From Psychroserpens algicola (GTDB lineage Bacteria; Bacteroidota; Bacteroidia; Flavobacteriales; Flavobacteriaceae), in the NCBI RefSeq assembly GCF_014526325.1, contig NZ_JACNMJ010000002.1:529563-593562 (forward strand): DNA of 64,000 nucleotides, read 5' to 3'. Positions 47,945-55,599 of this stretch are shown piece after piece. Within the stretch, counting starts at the first letter, position 1. Each line of letters begins with the position of its first letter. The notes beneath the pieces were generated by a model. The model was not told where the DNA came from. It saw nothing but the letters and a program-made list of their open reading frames with translations, and ran no database searches. The position numbers and the translations under genes were made by a program.

Positions 47945-48468
47945 TACTTAAATCGTATTTGTAATAGATATTCATTTTTAAAGGAACCATTGACAAAGTT
48001 CCAGTCTTTTTTGAGTCCGACAATTTCAAATCCATGATTTTTAAACAGTTTAAGACTCATTGTATTGTCTTCGGAAATATTACAATACAATTGATGTAAG
48101 TCTAGATGCATTTTACAATAATTGATAAGCAATTCTAAGGCTTCTTTTCCGTAGCCTTTTTGTCTGTTCTCAACATCTTTAATTAAAACACCAACTCCTG
48201 CCCTTCTGTGTTTAAAGTCAAAATCGAATAAATCAATCATTCCTAAAGGTACATCCTCATAGTTACAGATGACAAGTCGTAATTGCTTAACTTCAAAAAT
48301 ATCTTTGTGAGCATGATCAAGATACTGCTTTATTAAGAATTTAGAATAGGGAGTAATGGTATTACTAATTTCCCAAATATCCTGATTGTTTTCTATCTCG
48401 TGAATAAACTCAAGGTCTTCTGGCTCTAAAGCTCGTAAATAGATATGTTCTCCCTGAAGTGTTTTCAT
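47944..48468 (-). CDS. GNAT family N-acetyltransferase (RimJ-like)
   Basis: A 174-residue acetyltransferase of the RimJ/RimL type: MKTLQGEHIYLRALEPEDLEFIHEIEN, the acetyl-CoA loop VENRQKGYGKEALELLINYC, and NTMSLKLFKNHGFEIVG at the end. It probably acetylates a small molecule or protein N terminus; the substrate is unknown. It overlaps dapF by 4 bp and mltG by 1 bp. Confidence 0.9.
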   Translation of the reverse strand: MKTLQGEHIYLRALEPEDLEFIHEIENNQDIWEISNTITPYSKFLIKQYLDHAHKDIFEVKQLRLVICNYEDVPLGMIDLFDFDFKHRRAGVGVLIKDVENRQKGYGKEALELLINYCKMHLDLHQLYCNISEDNTMSLKLFKNHGFEIVGLKKDWNFVNGSFKNEYLLQIRFK

Positions 48469-49241
48469 GATACTATACCCTTAAACACTTGAGTTGCTGG
48501 TCCAATTAACCAGATATTAGTATAGGACGTTCCATGAGTATCAAAAGACACTTTAAGATCGCCACCTTCAGTTTGCAATGTGACCAGATTTTTTTCGGTC
48601 TCACCTATATAATGCATGGCTAAAGCTACTGCTGTAACACCTGTTCCACAGGATAAAGTTTCGTCTTCAACACCTCTTTCATAGGTTCTGACTGAAAAAT
48701 TATCATCATCATTTTTACTCACAAAATTCACATTACTACCTGATTCTCCATAAAGCGAACTACATCGAATTTGGCGTCCGTTAGCTGTCACATCAAATGC
48801 TTTCAGATTTTCTTCCATCTGAACGTGGTGTGGCGAACCTGTATCTAAAAACACATAGGAGTCATGCTTATCTATACGTTTTACATCTTGCATTTGAAGG
48901 CTAACAATTTGATTCTTAATTCGAGCCTTATGAATACCATCAATGGCCTCAAACGTCGCTTCATTATCAATGACGCCTAAAAAATTAGCAAAAGCAGTAA
49001 TACATCGACCTCCATTACCACACATAGAACTCTCACGACCATCGGCATTAAAATATACCATTTTAAAATCATAAGTATCATGATTTTCTAAGAGAATTAA
49101 GCCATCAGCTCCAATACCAAAACGCCTATCACATAAAAATGCAATACGTTTAGTGTCATTTCTATCGAAGACTTCCTGACGATTATCAATCATCACGAAA
49201 TCATTACCTGTTCCTTGATATTTGTAAAAAGTAAGTTCCAT
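48465..49241 (-). CDS. dapF: Diaminopimelate epimerase DapF
   Basis: Converts LL- to meso-diaminopimelate for peptidoglycan and lysine. The 258-residue protein has the two catalytic Cys motifs: MCGNGGRCITAFANF and ETLSCGTGVTAVALAM. The N-terminal YQGTGNDFVMID and NADGRESSMCGN segments are typical. Length is slightly short but complete. It heads the operon dapF-GNAT-mltG-DUF2279. A TATATTTG box (49257-49250 on minus) lies 8 nt before the start, near the spaced GTTAAA repeats shared with the divergent htrA. Confidence 0.95.
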   Translation of the reverse strand: MELTFYKYQGTGNDFVMIDNRQEVFDRNDTKRIAFLCDRRFGIGADGLILLENHDTYDFKMVYFNADGRESSMCGNGGRCITAFANFLGVIDNEATFEAIDGIHKARIKNQIVSLQMQDVKRIDKHDSYVFLDTGSPHHVQMEENLKAFDVTANGRQIRCSSLYGESGSNVNFVSKNDDDNFSVRTYERGVEDETLSCGTGVTAVALAMHYIGETEKNLVTLQTEGGDLKVSFDTHGTSYTNIWLIGPATQVFKGIVS

Positions 49242-49249
49242 AAGTCTTG

Positions 49250-49257
49250 CAAATATA
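49250..49257 (-). promoter_or_regulatory. -7 box TATATTTG of dapF
   Basis: A consensus -7 box on the minus strand, 8 nt before the dapF ATG at 49241, so the leader would be very short. No -33 TTG is seen. Confidence 0.45.
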
Positions 49258-49282
49258 GGAATAATGACGCGATAATTATGGT

Positions 49283-49321
49283 GTTAAATGAGCGTTAAAT
49301 ACGACGTTAAAAATCGTTAAA
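49283..49321 (+). promoter_or_regulatory. Four GTTAAA repeats at helical spacing upstream of htrA
   Basis: GTTAAA occurs at 49283, 49294, 49306 and 49316, spaced 11, 12 and 10 bp, all on the plus strand. The last copy abuts a possible -33 TTG (49323-49325), with TAATTTTA (49348-49355) as the -7 candidate, 22 bp further. The layout is like activator sites of OmpR-type regulators; it resembles the known CpxR box GTAAA-N5-GTAAA before degP. Confidence 0.5.
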
Positions 49322-49386
49322 GTTGAACAACGAAATCAATAAATATTTAATTTTAATCGTTACCTAATTATTAAACAATTATAAAA

Positions 49387-50805
49387 ATGAAAAAACTTTT
49401 AACCTTAGTGTTTGTTTCGGTGTTAGGTGGAATTATCACATTGTCTGCCTACAAATTATTAATCGATAAAGATCAAACTATAACTCTTGAAGCAACGCAA
49501 GAACAGCCGCGATTTTTAAATGCAAATTATGATGCAAAAACAGCTAATTTATTAGAAAACAATGCCTTAGATTTCACAGTCGCTGCAGAGAATACGATTC
49601 ACGCTGTTGTTCATGTTAAAAATACAGCAATTGTTTCTGCACCACAATCACTCGAAGATTTATTCTTTGGAAGACAATCTTCTTCCAGAGCTCAGGTAGG
49701 AACTGGAAGTGGTGTTATAATAAATAAGGACGGCTATATCATAACCAATAATCATGTTATTGCCGGATCAAATAGCATCTCTATTACACTTAACGATAAC
49801 CGTGTGTATGAAGCCGAACTCATTGGTACAGATGAAAAAACTGACATTGCATTATTAAAAATTGATGCAGATGAAGATTTGCCATCTATCCCTTTTGGAG
49901 ATTCTGATACAGCAAAAATTGGTGAATGGGTCTTGGCTGTTGGAAATCCTTTTAATTTAACTTCAACAGTAACTGCAGGGATTATTAGTGCAAAATCTCG
50001 TGACCTATCGGGAACAGAGTCGCAATCATTTATCCAAACCGATGCTGCCGTAAACCCTGGAAACTCAGGTGGAGCATTAGTCAATTCGAGAGGCGAACTT
50101 GTTGGTATAAATACTGCTATTTCTTCTAGAACAGGTTCATATATTGGTTACTCCTTTGCTGTGCCGAGTAATATTGCACGTAAAGTTATTGAAGATATTA
50201 TGGAATTTGGAGATGTTCAAGAAGGTGTTCTTGGGGTGTCGATCCTAAACAGAAATTCAAAAGAAGCTATTGAAAAAGGAATTAATGAAATAGAAGGGGT
50301 TTATATTAGTAGTGTTGAGGATAATTCGGGAGCAAAAAAAGCAGGTATTAAAAACGGAGATATCATCAAAAAATTAGATAATGTTGAAATTTCAAAATTC
50401 ACAGATTTAAGTGGTTATATAAAAACGAAACGACCTAATGATGTTGTTAATGTTGAAATTTTAAGAGGTGATGAAATTAAAACCATTCCTGTTAAACTAT
50501 CAAAAAGTGATATAATTAGTGTTGAGTTTATTAATATGGAATTAAGAAATCTACCTTCTAAGTTTAAAAAAGAAAACAATCTAACTGAAGGTGTCCTGGT
50601 TCAAAAAAATGAAAATGCTTATTTATATAGAAGATTAGGCATACGTCCTGGTTATATTATCACTAAAGTCAATGATATTGAAATTAACTCGGTTCAGGAT
50701 ATTTCAAAATTCACACAGAAATATGGAACCGATGCTCAGGATAAAATTTTTAAATTAGAGTTTATTGACACAAACAAAAGACGTAAAGAAGTCATCTTTG
50801 AATAA
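49387..50805 (+). CDS. htrA: HtrA/DegP-type periplasmic serine protease
   Basis: Degrades or refolds damaged envelope proteins. The 472-residue protein has one N-terminal hydrophobic export segment (about 5-20). The trypsin-like domain carries the triad His123 (TNNHVIAGS), Asp153 (KTDIALLKID) and Ser227 (NPGNSGGALV), followed by two PDZ domains (about 265-360 and 375-470; GAKKAGIKNGDIIKKL). It is monocistronic: a strong terminator follows. The upstream region carries four regularly spaced GTTAAA repeats, candidate sites for an envelope-stress regulator. Confidence 0.94.
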   Translation: MKKLLTLVFVSVLGGIITLSAYKLLIDKDQTITLEATQEQPRFLNANYDAKTANLLENNALDFTVAAENTIHAVVHVKNTAIVSAPQSLEDLFFGRQSSSRAQVGTGSGVIINKDGYIITNNHVIAGSNSISITLNDNRVYEAELIGTDEKTDIALLKIDADEDLPSIPFGDSDTAKIGEWVLAVGNPFNLTSTVTAGIISAKSRDLSGTESQSFIQTDAAVNPGNSGGALVNSRGELVGINTAISSRTGSYIGYSFAVPSNIARKVIEDIMEFGDVQEGVLGVSILNRNSKEAIEKGINEIEGVYISSVEDNSGAKKAGIKNGDIIKKLDNVEISKFTDLSGYIKTKRPNDVVNVEILRGDEIKTIPVKLSKSDIISVEFINMELRNLPSKFKKENNLTEGVLVQKNENAYLYRRLGIRPGYIITKVNDIEINSVQDISKFTQKYGTDAQDKIFKLEFIDTNKRRKEVIFE

Positions 50806-50824
50806 CCGTAAATACAATGCTTTT

Positions 50825-50866
50825 AAAACCCTTTTAGAATTAAATTTTAAAAGGGTTTTTATTTTT
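50825..50866 (+). terminator. Intrinsic terminator of htrA
   Basis: A perfect 12-bp stem (aaaaccctttta 50825-50836 with taaaagggtttt 50848-50859), 11-nt loop and T-rich tail. Confidence 0.85.
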
Positions 50867-50899
50867 GCAAAATAATCTACGAAAACGTTTGAAATATAC

Positions 50900-50907
50900 T
50901 ATTTTTG
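50900..50907 (+). promoter_or_regulatory. -7 box TATTTTTG of gap
   Basis: A consensus -7 box 39 nt before the ATG at 50947. A TTTG is present upstream, but not at the usual spacing. Confidence 0.35.
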
Positions 50908-50946
50908 CAAAAATTTTAAACACAACAACACACTAAATTTAAAACA

Positions 50947-52395
50947 ATGAGTTTGAACGGAACTTATGAAAAAGAGCTTGCTTTTCAAGCCGATCGTAGA
51001 AGAGCTACAGTAGAATTTATCAAAATTGTAAGCGACCTTTGGTACGACAAATCGATAGAATTGGTGATTTTTAGAAATCAGCTAATTGACCGTAATGTTA
51101 GCGAAATTCTAAATCTTCATGAATATGCTGGAGAATTTGTACAGAAACCTATTTCTATTTTTGATTCTGTAGAGATTGCGCAAGCAATTAAAACCTTAGA
51201 CTTACCTCCTGCTAAATTAGATATTGGAAAGTTAACTTTTGAGTTTCATTTAGAAGACCAAAAGTATAGCAATGCTACAGGTTTTGTAGCAGCAAAACTT
51301 AAAGACGCTAAAAAGAATAAACCTATTCAACCTAAAGACGTGGTACTTTATGGGTTTGGTCGAATTGGTCGTTTAGTCGCACGCGAATTGATGACAAGAA
51401 CAGGAAAAGGCAGCCAATTACGCCTAAGAGCTATTGTCACTCGTGGAGAAATTGACCAAGTCGTTTTAGAAAAAAGAGCATCACTATTACGTAACGACTC
51501 TGTTCATGGAGATTTCCCTGGAACAGTTGTCGCTGATGCCAAAAACAAAGCCTTGATTATTAATGGAACTACTGTTAATATCATTTCTGCTAACGCACCT
51601 GAAGAAATAGACTATACAAAGTTAGGTATCAACAATGCCTTAGTTATAGATAATACTGGTGCTTTTAGAGATGACGAGGCTTTAGGTAGACATTTAAAAT
51701 CTAAAGGAGTCGATAAAGTCTTGCTAACTGCTCCCGGAAAAGGCGTGCCAAATATTGTGCATGGTGTTAACCATTTAGAAAACAATCCTGATAAAGTTGA
51801 CATCTTCTCTGCTGCTTCGTGTACTACAAATGCTATTACACCAATACTAAAAGCAATGGAAGATACTTTTGGTGTCGTAAGTGGTCATTTAGAAACAATT
51901 CATGCTTATACAAACGATCAAAACTTAGTAGATAATTTTCACAAAAAATACCGTCGTGGTAGAGCTGCTGCACTTAACATGGTAATTACCGAAACTGGTG
52001 CTGGAAAAGCTGTTTCTAAAGCGTTACCGTCTTTAGAAGGAAAATTAACATCTAATGCGATTAGAGTTCCAGTTCCAAATGGTTCGTTAGCAATTCTAAA
52101 TTTAGAATTGGAAAAAGAAACCTCTGTAGAAGGCATCAACACTATCATGAAAAAATATGCATTAGAAGGGGATTTGGTTGAACAGATCAAGTATGAAATG
52201 AGCGACGAGTTAGTATCTAGTGATATCGTTGGAAGTTCAGCGCCTTCAATTTACGATAGTAAAGCTACTATTGTTAGAGCTGATGGTAAAAATGCAATAT
52301 TATATATTTGGTATGATAATGAGTATGGATATAGCCATCAGGTGATTAGACTAGCAAAATATATAGCCAAAGTAAGACGTTTTTCATACTATTAA
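50947..52395 (+). CDS. gap: Glyceraldehyde-3-phosphate dehydrogenase with ~130-residue N-terminal extension
   Basis: A glycolytic enzyme converting glyceraldehyde 3-phosphate, NAD+ and phosphate to 1,3-bisphosphoglycerate. The Rossmann motif GFGRIGR is at 136-142, the catalytic Cys292 in SCTTN and the C-terminal NEYGYSHQVIRLAKYI. At 482 residues it is ~140 longer than the usual ~335-residue enzyme. The extra N-terminal part (about 1-130) is helical, contains NLHEYAGEFVQKPISIFDS, and has no export signal. I recall such long forms in Bacteroidetes; the extension's role is unknown to me. Confidence 0.9.
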   Translation: MSLNGTYEKELAFQADRRRATVEFIKIVSDLWYDKSIELVIFRNQLIDRNVSEILNLHEYAGEFVQKPISIFDSVEIAQAIKTLDLPPAKLDIGKLTFEFHLEDQKYSNATGFVAAKLKDAKKNKPIQPKDVVLYGFGRIGRLVARELMTRTGKGSQLRLRAIVTRGEIDQVVLEKRASLLRNDSVHGDFPGTVVADAKNKALIINGTTVNIISANAPEEIDYTKLGINNALVIDNTGAFRDDEALGRHLKSKGVDKVLLTAPGKGVPNIVHGVNHLENNPDKVDIFSAASCTTNAITPILKAMEDTFGVVSGHLETIHAYTNDQNLVDNFHKKYRRGRAAALNMVITETGAGKAVSKALPSLEGKLTSNAIRVPVPNGSLAILNLELEKETSVEGINTIMKKYALEGDLVEQIKYEMSDELVSSDIVGSSAPSIYDSKATIVRADGKNAILYIWYDNEYGYSHQVIRLAKYIAKVRRFSYY

Positions 52396-52455
52396 TCAAT
52401 TCTCTTTTATATTAAAGTACGATTAACATCTAAAATATAATTTCATTCGTATATA

Positions 52456-52484
52456 ATTTAGCCTCACAAAATGTGAGGCTAAAT
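52456..52484 (+). terminator. Terminator hairpin after gap
   Basis: A perfect 12-bp stem (52456-52467 with 52473-52484; core gcctcac/gtgaggc), 61 bp after the stop. The T run that follows is short. Confidence 0.7.
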
Positions 52485-52578
52485 GTTTATATCAAGATTC
52501 TATTTTACTCACAAATTATTATATAAATCACTATATTGCTCATCATAAAATAAGCTATTTAATTCAACCAAAACCAAA

Positions 52579-53187
52579 ATGAAATTTTTTAAAACGCTTC
52601 TACTCACAACAATTACAGTATTTTCTTTATCATCGACTTGGGCTCAAACGTCTGGTGATGACGAAAAATTATCATTAAACAGCGGCACCATTGACAATCA
52701 ATTTGAATACGTTATTAGACGCTCAAATAGTTGGCAGGATTATAAAACAGTTAAAAAAACATGGCTGTATGCACTTAAAGCACATACCATCGACTCACTA
52801 AAAGCTGTTCATAAGGATTTAAAAGACACTCAAGCTATCGTAGATACACAAGCCAAGGAGATTGAAGATTTAAAGGCAAATCTATCTAACACAAAAGTTG
52901 AATTAGACAATACCATCGCTGAAAAAGACAGTATTAAATTATTTGGCATGCCGATGACAAAGCCAAATTACAGTATGATTTTATGGAGTATTGTTGGTGT
53001 GTTATCTGCCTTATTATTATTCTTTATTTATAAATACAGAAATAGTAATGCTGTTACCAAACAAGCAAAGAAAAGCTTAGCTGAAACTGAAGAAGAATTT
53101 GAAGAACATAGACGCGTTGCATTAGAACGTGAGCAAAAAGTAAGACGTCAATTACAAGATGAGATCAATAAGCAAAAAAATGCATAA
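52579..53187 (+). CDS. Exported membrane protein with coiled coil
   Basis: A 202-residue protein. It has a signal peptide (about 1-22, ending STWAQ), an acidic and helical periplasmic-type part with a coiled-coil run (about 80-118, heptads around DTQAKEIEDLKANLSNTKVE), one membrane helix (about 133-152) and a basic, Glu-rich cytoplasmic helix at the end (EEFEEHRRVALEREQKVRRQ). No enzyme motif is seen. Proteins of this type next to trmD are sometimes labelled tRNA methyltransferase by neighbourhood only; the sequence does not support that. Confidence 0.75.
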   Translation: MKFFKTLLLTTITVFSLSSTWAQTSGDDEKLSLNSGTIDNQFEYVIRRSNSWQDYKTVKKTWLYALKAHTIDSLKAVHKDLKDTQAIVDTQAKEIEDLKANLSNTKVELDNTIAEKDSIKLFGMPMTKPNYSMILWSIVGVLSALLLFFIYKYRNSNAVTKQAKKSLAETEEEFEEHRRVALEREQKVRRQLQDEINKQKNA

Positions 53188-53214
53188 GATATTGACATAC
53201 TAAAGCAAGGTATC

Positions 53215-53242
53215 ATCATACTGAACTTGTTTCAGTATCTCA
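53215..53242 (-). repeat. Dispersed palindromic repeat, copy C
   Basis: The reverse complement aligns with copy B. The stem pair G-C of copy B is A-T here (atactgaa/ttcagtat versus atgctgaa/ttcagcat), a compensatory change that keeps the hairpin. Confidence 0.65.
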
Positions 53243-53260
53243 TAATAACATATTAAATTA

Positions 53261-53294
53261 AAATCTGTAATTTTAGAGTTACAGATTTTTTTTT
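53261..53294 (+). terminator. Terminator hairpin abutting the next start codon
   Basis: Stem aaatctgtaa/ttacagattt (53261-53270 with 53279-53288), then a nine-T run ending one base before the ATG at 53295. It terminates the coiled-coil gene; the GNAT gene's promoter must overlap it. Confidence 0.75.
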
Positions 53295-53732
53295 ATGATT
53301 ATTACTCGTGCAAAACTTAAAGATTTAGATAGATTAGTCAACTTATTTGATGGCTACCGTGTTTTTTACAAACAAGATTCTAATCCGGCTGGAGCCAAGC
53401 GATTTTTAAGTCAGCGAATACTGGAGGAAGATTCTATTATTTACATAGCGTATATAGATGAAGAGGCTGTTGGTTTCACACAACTTTACCCTTTATTTTC
53501 TTCGGTTTCAATGACATCGATGTATCTGTTAAATGATTTATATGTAGATGCTAAACACAGAGGTAAAGGTATTGGTGAAGCATTAATTAATCGCGCAAAA
53601 CAATTATGCCAATCTGAACATAATAAAGGATTGGCCATACAAACTGCGTTTGACAATCCTGCGCAACATTTATATGAGCGTCTCGGATTTGTAAAAGATA
53701 CCGATTTACATTTGTTTTGGAGTAGAGTATAA
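53295..53732 (+). CDS. GNAT family N-acetyltransferase
   Basis: A 145-residue acetyltransferase. It has the N-terminal helix-strand of the GNAT fold ([25 protein letters not shown]), the acetyl-CoA loop [21 protein letters not shown] and the C-terminal [12 protein letters not shown]. The substrate is unknown. It starts immediately after a terminator T tract. The trmD promoter lies inside the gene's 3' end, so it is probably transcribed separately from trmD. Confidence 0.9.
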   Translation: MIITRAKLKDLDRLVNLFDGYRVFYKQDSNPAGAKRFLSQRILEEDSIIYIAYIDEEAVGFTQLYPLFSSVSMTSMYLLNDLYVDAKHRGKGIGEALINRAKQLCQSEHNKGLAIQTAFDNPAQHLYERLGFVKDTDLHLFWSRV

Positions 53733-53748
53733 ATTAAGCATATCTTTG
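53716..53748 (+). promoter_or_regulatory. Promoter TTTG-N21-TATCTTTG of trmD
   Basis: TTTG at 53716-53719 and TATCTTTG at 53741-53748 are spaced 21 bp, matching the Bacteroidetes sigma-factor consensus. The transcript would have a ~15-nt leader before the ATG at 53767. Confidence 0.6.
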
Positions 53749-53766
53749 CAACCTTATACTATTACA

Positions 53767-54444
53767 ATGCGCATAGATATTATAACTGTTTTACCAGAAT
53801 TATTGAGAAGTCCGTTTGAAGCCTCAATATTAAAACGTGCCATAGAGGCCAATCTGGTAAGCGTTCATTTTCATAACTTAAGAGATTATGCAACTGGTGG
53901 CTACAAAGCTGTAGATGACACACAATTTGGAGGTGGTGCCGGAATGGTCATGATGATTGAACCTATTGATAAATGTATCACCAAATTACAAAGTGAACGC
54001 ACATACGATGAGATTATATATATGACACCAGATGGTGAATGTCTCAATCAACGTATTGCAAATCAAGTGTCTTTAAAAGAGAATATTATTATTTTATGCG
54101 GACATTATAAAGGCGTAGATCAGCGTGTTCGTGACAAATTTATTACCAGAGAAATTTCTATTGGTGATTATGTTTTATCTGGTGGCGAATTAGGCGCTGC
54201 TGTACTGTGTGATGCTATAATTAGATTAATACCAGGTGTATTAGGTAATGAAACTTCTGCCCTAACCGATTCTTTTCAAGACGGCTTATTAGCACCTCCA
54301 ATTTATACCAAACCTAGAGAGTATGATGGCATGAAAGTTCCTGAAGTATTATTTAGCGGAAATTTTCCTGAAATTGAAAAATGGCGTGAAGAACAAGCGT
54401 ATTTGCGTACCAAAGAACGTCGCCCAGATTTATTAAATGATTAA
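53767..54444 (+). CDS. trmD: tRNA (guanine-N1)-methyltransferase TrmD
   Basis: Makes m1G37 in tRNAs, preventing frameshifts. The 225-residue protein has the trefoil-knot SPOUT motifs: [41 protein letters not shown], and [22 protein letters not shown] chose the ATG at 53767 because it lies just after a good promoter and fits the family start; an earlier ATG at 53746 lies between the -7 box and that start. It is followed after 12 bp by a small membrane gene and then rplS, a common order. Confidence 0.96.
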   Translation: MRIDIITVLPELLRSPFEASILKRAIEANLVSVHFHNLRDYATGGYKAVDDTQFGGGAGMVMMIEPIDKCITKLQSERTYDEIIYMTPDGECLNQRIANQVSLKENIIILCGHYKGVDQRVRDKFITREISIGDYVLSGGELGAAVLCDAIIRLIPGVLGNETSALTDSFQDGLLAPPIYTKPREYDGMKVPEVLFSGNFPEIEKWREEQAYLRTKERRPDLLND

Positions 54445-54456
54445 TTATTGCATCTT

Positions 54457-54795
54457 ATGATTGAGGATTATAACTATCTATATACAGCAAATTATGTCAT
54501 TTACAATCTGGCAGGATTATGTGTTTTAATAGCGAGCATTATTTTGTTTTCAAAAAAACGGGTGTTGTCAACCTCTTTAATTATGGTAGGTAGTGTGCTT
54601 GCCTTTATATTTAACATCGGTAGTGTTTTTATAAGTTCATTTGCAGGACGATATGACACCAACACATTTATAAAAATTAATGCCATTTCAAATATTGTTA
54701 GTGCTTTGGCATATTTTATCTTTTGTTTGGGACTTTTGTTATTTGTAGTTAATGATTACAACAAAGACGTTAACAAAAATGAATTCTTAGACTAA
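54457..54795 (+). CDS. Small four-helix membrane protein
   Basis: A 112-residue protein with four hydrophobic helices (about 11-29, 35-57, 66-80 and 81-100), no signal cleavage site, and an Asn/Lys-rich polar tail. No family is recognised. The ATG at 54457 is used; the frame continues to a TTG at 54448. It lies 12 bp after trmD and is directly followed by the structured RNA-like element at 54796. Confidence 0.65.
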   Translation: MIEDYNYLYTANYVIYNLAGLCVLIASIILFSKKRVLSTSLIMVGSVLAFIFNIGSVFISSFAGRYDTNTFIKINAISNIVSALAYFIFCLGLLLFVVNDYNKDVNKNEFLD

Positions 54796-54896
54796 GTGTT
54801 AAGGATTGAAGCGGCATCCTTTTACGACCATAGGAGAAAAAGATACAGCGGAAAGCCTGACCTTAAGCGCCACTTTACAAGCGCTTAAGGGAACAC
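54796..54896 (+). ncRNA. Structured RNA-like element, copy 1
   Basis: Three stems are visible: outer gtgtt 54796-54800 with aacac 54892-54896; aaggat 54801-54806 with atcctt 54816-54821; and ccttaagcgc 54861-54870 with gcgcttaagg 54881-54890. Between them lies the conserved string aaaaagatacagcggaaagc. A diverged copy occurs at 62658-62752 on the other strand. It resembles repeated Bacteroidetes elements I know; a Flavo-1-type RNA is possible but unverified. Confidence 0.6.
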
Positions 54897-54915
54897 CAAA
54901 AAAAATAAATTAATA

Positions 54916-54945
54916 ATTGCGCATTATCAATTATTAACTATCTTT
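54916..54945 (+). promoter_or_regulatory. Promoter TTG-N19-TATCTTTG of rplS
   Basis: TTG at 54916-54918 and TATCTTTG at 54938-54945 are spaced 19 bp, the clearest promoter in the window. The leader of about 70 nt contains a small hairpin (aatgttg 54983-54989 with caaccatt 54998-55005), a possible ribosomal-protein leader. Confidence 0.7.
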
Positions 54946-55020
54946 GCACCCACTTTTGGATTAACCTCTGGCGAAAATCGTGAATGTTGATTTGAAACAA
55001 CCATTATAAATTATATAAGA

Positions 55021-55371
55021 ATGAGTTCTTTAGTAAAATTTGTACAAGACGAATTTGTAACAAAAAAAGATTTTCCAGAATTTGGAGCTGGTGATACAAT
55101 CACAGTGTATTACGAAATTAGAGAAGGAGAAAAAGTACGTACACAGTTCTTTAGAGGTGTCGTATTACAAGTTAAAGGAACAGGTAGTTCTCAAACATTT
55201 ACCATTAGAAAAATGTCTGGAACAATTGGTGTAGAGCGTATCTTCCCAATTAACTTACCTGCACTTCAAAAAATTGAAATCAACAAAAAAGGTAAAGTTA
55301 GAAGAGCAAGAATCTACTACTTTAGAGGTCTTACTGGTAAAAAAGCTAGAATTAAAGAAGTTAGAAGATAA
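55021..55371 (+). CDS. rplS: 50S ribosomal protein L19
   Basis: A component of the large subunit at the 30S-50S interface. The 116-residue protein shows the L19 motifs FGAGDTITVYYEIREGEKVRTQFFRGVVL, KGTGSSQTFTIRK, and the basic C-terminal KGKVRRARIYYFRGLTGKKARI. Length is normal. It has its own strong promoter and a strong terminator, so it is transcribed separately from trmD in addition to any readthrough. Confidence 0.97.
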   Translation: MSSLVKFVQDEFVTKKDFPEFGAGDTITVYYEIREGEKVRTQFFRGVVLQVKGTGSSQTFTIRKMSGTIGVERIFPINLPALQKIEINKKGKVRRARIYYFRGLTGKKARIKEVRR

Positions 55372-55393
55372 GCTTCGACCACAAATATTTCAC

Positions 55394-55426
55394 AAAGCCT
55401 TGACAAATAAACGTCAAGGCTTTTTT
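55394..55426 (+). terminator. Intrinsic terminator of rplS
   Basis: A perfect 11-bp stem (55394-55404 with 55413-55423; core gccttgac/gtcaaggc), 8-nt loop and a T run. Confidence 0.9.
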
Positions 55427-55427
55427 G

Positions 55428-55449
55428 GTTATTAACTTTTGTTAATAAC
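55428..55449. repeat. Inverted repeat gttattaac-tttt-gttaataac
   Basis: A 9-bp perfect palindrome arm (55428-55436 with 55441-55449) around a 4-nt spacer, next to the rplS terminator. It could be a protein-binding site or a second hairpin; no assignment. Confidence 0.45.
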
Positions 55450-55599
55450 TATGGTTTATAAAATGTGAATATCTAAACCATCTAAAAATTTGGAATTCTT
55501 AAACAAAACCATACATTAGCAGAACAATTAACAACAAACCTAGTTTGGTTTTGAATTAAGTTTTGAATTTATGTTAAATTGTAATAAAGTAACGTTCTT

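Noticed and set aside
52579..53187. Annotation of the coiled-coil gene as a tRNA methyltransferase
   Set aside because: The sequence has a signal peptide, a membrane helix and coiled coils but no SAM motif; only its position near trmD suggests it.
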